This document shows positions 60,555 through 64,000 of a stretch of DNA of 64,000 bases, one piece after another; the first letter of the stretch is position 1, and each line of letters starts with the position of its first letter. Origin of the DNA: Boswellia sacra (lineage: Eukaryota; Streptophyta; Magnoliopsida; Sapindales; Burseraceae); assembly GCA_013180625.2 (NCBI GenBank), contig SNVD02011144.1, positions 186,001 to 250,000 on the forward strand, given 5' to 3'. The notes under the pieces are model-generated. The model searched no databases, was not told where the DNA came from, and was given only the letters and a program-made list of their open reading frames with translations. A program made the position numbers and the translations under genes.

Positions 60555-63500
60555 AATATTCATTCCTTATTTATTTATTTATTTATTTTCAAAAGAAAGT
60601 GATTATTCAAGCCTCCCCGCCATGTGACCTCTTTTATGTCTGTCATGGCTGCCACTTGAGAGTTGCTGTGTGGCATCAAACTATACCGAGTGGCATGTCT
60701 TTCCAGTCCATAATGATATCATATTTATTTTAGCCATCTTTGTGCTTTACCTAATTGGATTTGGATATTCTTTCTGGATTTTGCATAATTCTTTTTCTAT
60801 TTGAGAGCCATGTAAGTCAACTTCCATTGGAAATTATATGTGGAGACTCGAAATTATGTGGAGATATATTTTTCTAAAAGGACACAGATGGTGAGGCTCT
60901 TCGGAATTAGCTGGTTGTCACATTCTGTGGCATCAGACTCCAGCTTTAATTGTCATAACCATTGAGAATTTAATCCCAATTGCTGAAATCACTGCCTGTA
61001 TTTAGGATCAACGGATATTATAACTGCAAAGTGCTGAAATATCACAAAGATCTTCATCCATAGTCTATGTTCTTAAGAAATCATGGAAACATTGTACCAG
61101 TCATATACGGTCAAAATCTTCATAATAACTGCTAGTGTTAAATTAGCTCTTTTTTTTTTTTTAAATACGAAACTGTATTGGCTATTGCTAAATTAGCTAC
61201 TCAAGAGCTTCTAAGATATGGGACTTATAAACTGATACTAAATAAATTAAATGGTTGTGGAACTTATAATGCCAAGTGTCAACTTATGAACTCAAGAAAT
61301 TTTTACCCCATTTTTTTTTTCAGAAAAAGAAGAATAAAATTATATCATGGTAGCTGCTCAAACCTAATGTTGAGTATGAATAGTATCGTCTTTCTTGGAT
61401 GTAACCATGTCAGTGGGAAATAGTTGTACATTTTTTTTTTGCTTCTGTGTTTATAAAACTGAAATCTTTGCTTCTGTATGACACTAATAATGTTACCTAC
61501 ATTACCAACAGGTCTCACTTGTTTATTTTCCGAACCCTCTGACCCCTAAAGCTTGGGAGAGGAACTCTGGACTTCTGGAAATAGTTACGTTGAAGTATAT
61601 AACATGTAGCATGGTTTATTTTTATATTAGGGATAATTTAGTCTTTTCAATAATTTAGTTATTTAGGGTTTAATTGATTTAAGAATTTTATTATTTAGGG
61701 ATTTTGACTTTCCTAATTTGACTTATAAATATCAAGTTTCATTATTATTTTACCAGATTTGGTTATTTTGATATATTGAAGAATTATTCAGATAAATTGT
61801 TGCTGTTACAAGTTCCCTGTTAGTATATGACACTAATGTTTATATCGTCTTAACTGAATGCTGTTGAGCATTGAGCGAAAGACAAAGAAGATTGCATAGC
61901 TTATCAAATCTAATGAAGGGAGTGTTGTTAGCTTGATATAATATGATTGAAGGTAAACATTGTATAACATTTTAATTATAAGTTTTGGGAGAAAACCTCC
62001 TTAGAGAATTGATATGGGAATGACTATGCCCAAAGTTTGGGTCTGTCGTTTGTGCAATCGGATTGATAGAAGCTAGAGTTTGTGAAATTCCTAGTTTCAC
62101 TTTTGATACAAGGGATTGCACTTGTTGCTTTGAAGTTACCATAATGAAAGTGTTTGGTGACATAATTTAAAAGTTATTAACTTTAAAATTTGAAATAATA
62201 CTTCTATTAAAGAGTTTTAATTGCCAAATACTTATATTACAGTTATTAGACACCTTCAAAGTTTATCATCTTAATAAAAATCATGTATAACAATGTAAAA
62301 TGGTATCCTCAATTTGTTTGGAACAGCATTATGCTTAAATATTTTTTTAGAAAATTTTAATTTTTTTATATAAATTGTCATAATTTTACCTATAATTATA
62401 TATATATATATATATATATTTTTTGACACATCCAAAAATAGGATTGTCTTTCAAGTATAGGAGTGTGGAAGTAATTAACCCGATGAGACCGGGGTCAATC
62501 CACAAGGAATGGGATTTTAGCACTACAAATTAATAGGTAAGCAAGTATGATATGAAAAATCAAGATGATATTAACAAAAGGTGGTAAAACCATCCATGCA
62601 AATAGAAGGTAAAACCTACCATAGCAAATATAAGAACAATTTCATAAGCAATAAATAAGAATAATTAAAGTACAACAATAAGAGAAATTAACACAATAAT
62701 AATGAAAGCTAAGGTTAGGGAATCCGCCCTTGATATATCAAATAAGGATAAGTAGCCCATTTTAGTTCTATGAATTATATTTGTTTCGTTACCAATATTT
62801 ATACCACTTCTTATAAATGGGTTCAAGTATCCAATGTGCCAATCACCATATGCCTACAACAAATCAAGGTTCCTAACTAGATTCGTGTCAGTAAGGAAGA
62901 ACCATACGACATCTAGAAAAGATCTAAGCATTTGATGTACCAAGCATTGTCGACAATGGATCAAGACCTCCACTTTACGAGTGATGTCAAGATTGATTAA
63001 GAAAATAAATATAAATCATATAAAATAAACAACACAAGATTATGATTATTAAGCATATATCAAAAGGTTAGAAAATTCTTATTCTCATATCAAGGGTTTC
63101 ACCTTTTCACCTTAGCAAGACATTATCAAACAAAGAAAATAAATTGCAAAGAGAAAATGATTTATTAATAACATTAAAAGAACAAAGCACAAGAGAGAAA
63201 ACACAGTAATAAGTGATCCTAGTCAAGGCCAAGATGCCCTAATGGGTCACAAGGCACCTCTATTTATAGATACATTCAAGGGCAAACTTGTCAAATTACA
63301 AAGGAACATTTGTCAAATATTTTGTTGATAATTTAGATAATTAGGTGAACCAACTTTGACCACCGATTTCAGCACCGAATTATTAAGAATTTTGATCACA
63401 TGTCTTCATGAACATTATAGATATTTCTCTCAGCTTTCTAGAACATCATGATTCATACGATTTGGATATGTATTTTGAGAGATATGGTCAAAATATTGAG

Positions 63501-64000
63501 GCATGGTCAGGCTGGGCTGAAAGTGTAGATAGGTTCACTTCAAGCCCATTTTTGGTCCACTAAGAGCCCGAATTTGATGATACTTGTGAGGTATAATCTT
63601 GTAGACAATTTAATCAGCTTTTCAAAACATTAAGATTTGCATCATTCTGATCTATAAATAGAAAGTTATGTCTATTTTATCGAACCTACATCAAAATCGA
63701 AATTAAGAGAAAGTTAATTCAAAAGATGTAAAAACTACAAATATGCTTAAGTTGAGGAATTTAATGACACTATTAATGCAATATGATAAATTAAACTCTT
63801 ATTAAGCATATATATTTAAGTGTTCATCAATATTACTTATTTTTATTTCCTATAAAATTCATATTTTCTTACCCCAAGAGTTTGCATATACTATCATTCT
63901 TTAACACTAAGCAATTATATTGTATTTGTCACCTGCCATACTCTTTTTTTAGATACTTTTCAATTTTTTTAGATAAATTCTACAAACCTCCCCTAAGATC
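60555..64000. other. Region downstream of SKIP24
   Basis: AT-rich DNA without a recognisable gene. At 61615-61800 it reads like part of an LTR (repeated tttaggg words and a TATA-like ttataaatat). At 61910-61925 gaagggag is followed by TGTTGTTAG, as at a purine-tract/LTR border. A TA run lies at 62397-62420. From 62450 (gagaccggggtcaatccac) to about 63600 it looks like a dispersed repeat. None of these can be delimited. Confidence 0.35.
62397..62420. repeat. TA microsatellite
   Basis: About 12 TA units. Confidence 0.9.

Noticed and set aside
61972..62163. Minus-strand open frame of 63 codons
   Set aside because: No recognised domain, and it lies in probable retroelement debris.

Overview
The window looks like nuclear DNA of a dicot plant. 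It is AT-rich, has GT-AG introns, and holds plant gene families and plant-type LTR retrotransposons. I cannot fix the genus; a woody eudicot such as Citrus would fit, but that is inference. All exon structures below were worked out by eye from reading frames and splice sites.

Genes in order: (1) a plastid-type GrpE nucleotide-exchange factor on the minus strand (3 exons, 347 aa, 5.5-kb first intron); (2) an ARF-GAP of the AGD14/ZIGA4 type on the plus strand (13 coding exons, 753 aa); (3) a secreted GDSL esterase/lipase on the minus strand (5 exons, 370 aa); (4) an F-box gene fragment on the minus strand; (5) a presenilin on the minus strand (2 exons, 449 aa) with both catalytic aspartates; (6) an F-box gene of the SKIP24 type on the plus strand, broken by a frameshift and by a 9.7-kb retrotransposon lying inside a coding exon. 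From memory, the Arabidopsis counterparts of genes 2, 5 and 6 are close neighbours (At1g08680, At1g08700, At1g08710), so the gene order appears conserved.

Two complete LTR retrotransposons dominate the repeats. Element A (9075-19927, target duplication TTAGG, 370-bp LTRs about 95% alike) is a Ty3/Gypsy element of the Tat type with a second RNase H domain. Downstream of pol it carries an antisense gene of four exons whose three short introns keep phase exactly, and upstream of that gene a GC-rich tandem-repeat block. Element B (50511-60252, target duplication TTGCA, 2438-bp LTRs about 98% alike) is a Ty3/Gypsy element with long LTRs and an initiator-Met-type primer site (Del/Tekay-like). Both polyproteins are interrupted by in-frame stops, nearly all explicable as C-to-T changes on one strand or the other.

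Smaller elements include a MULE-like element with 10-bp target duplications in a SKIP24 intron, a 1.36-kb TRIM/Copia-like element in an AGD14 intron, a hAT-like element, a pair of adjacent small inverted-repeat elements, a possible PIF/Harbinger-like element in the GrpE intron, and an LTR-like remnant. I saw no convincing tRNA, rRNA or CRISPR locus. The most interesting features are the spliced antisense gene with its GC-rich repeats in element A, and the exon insertion that disrupts SKIP24.
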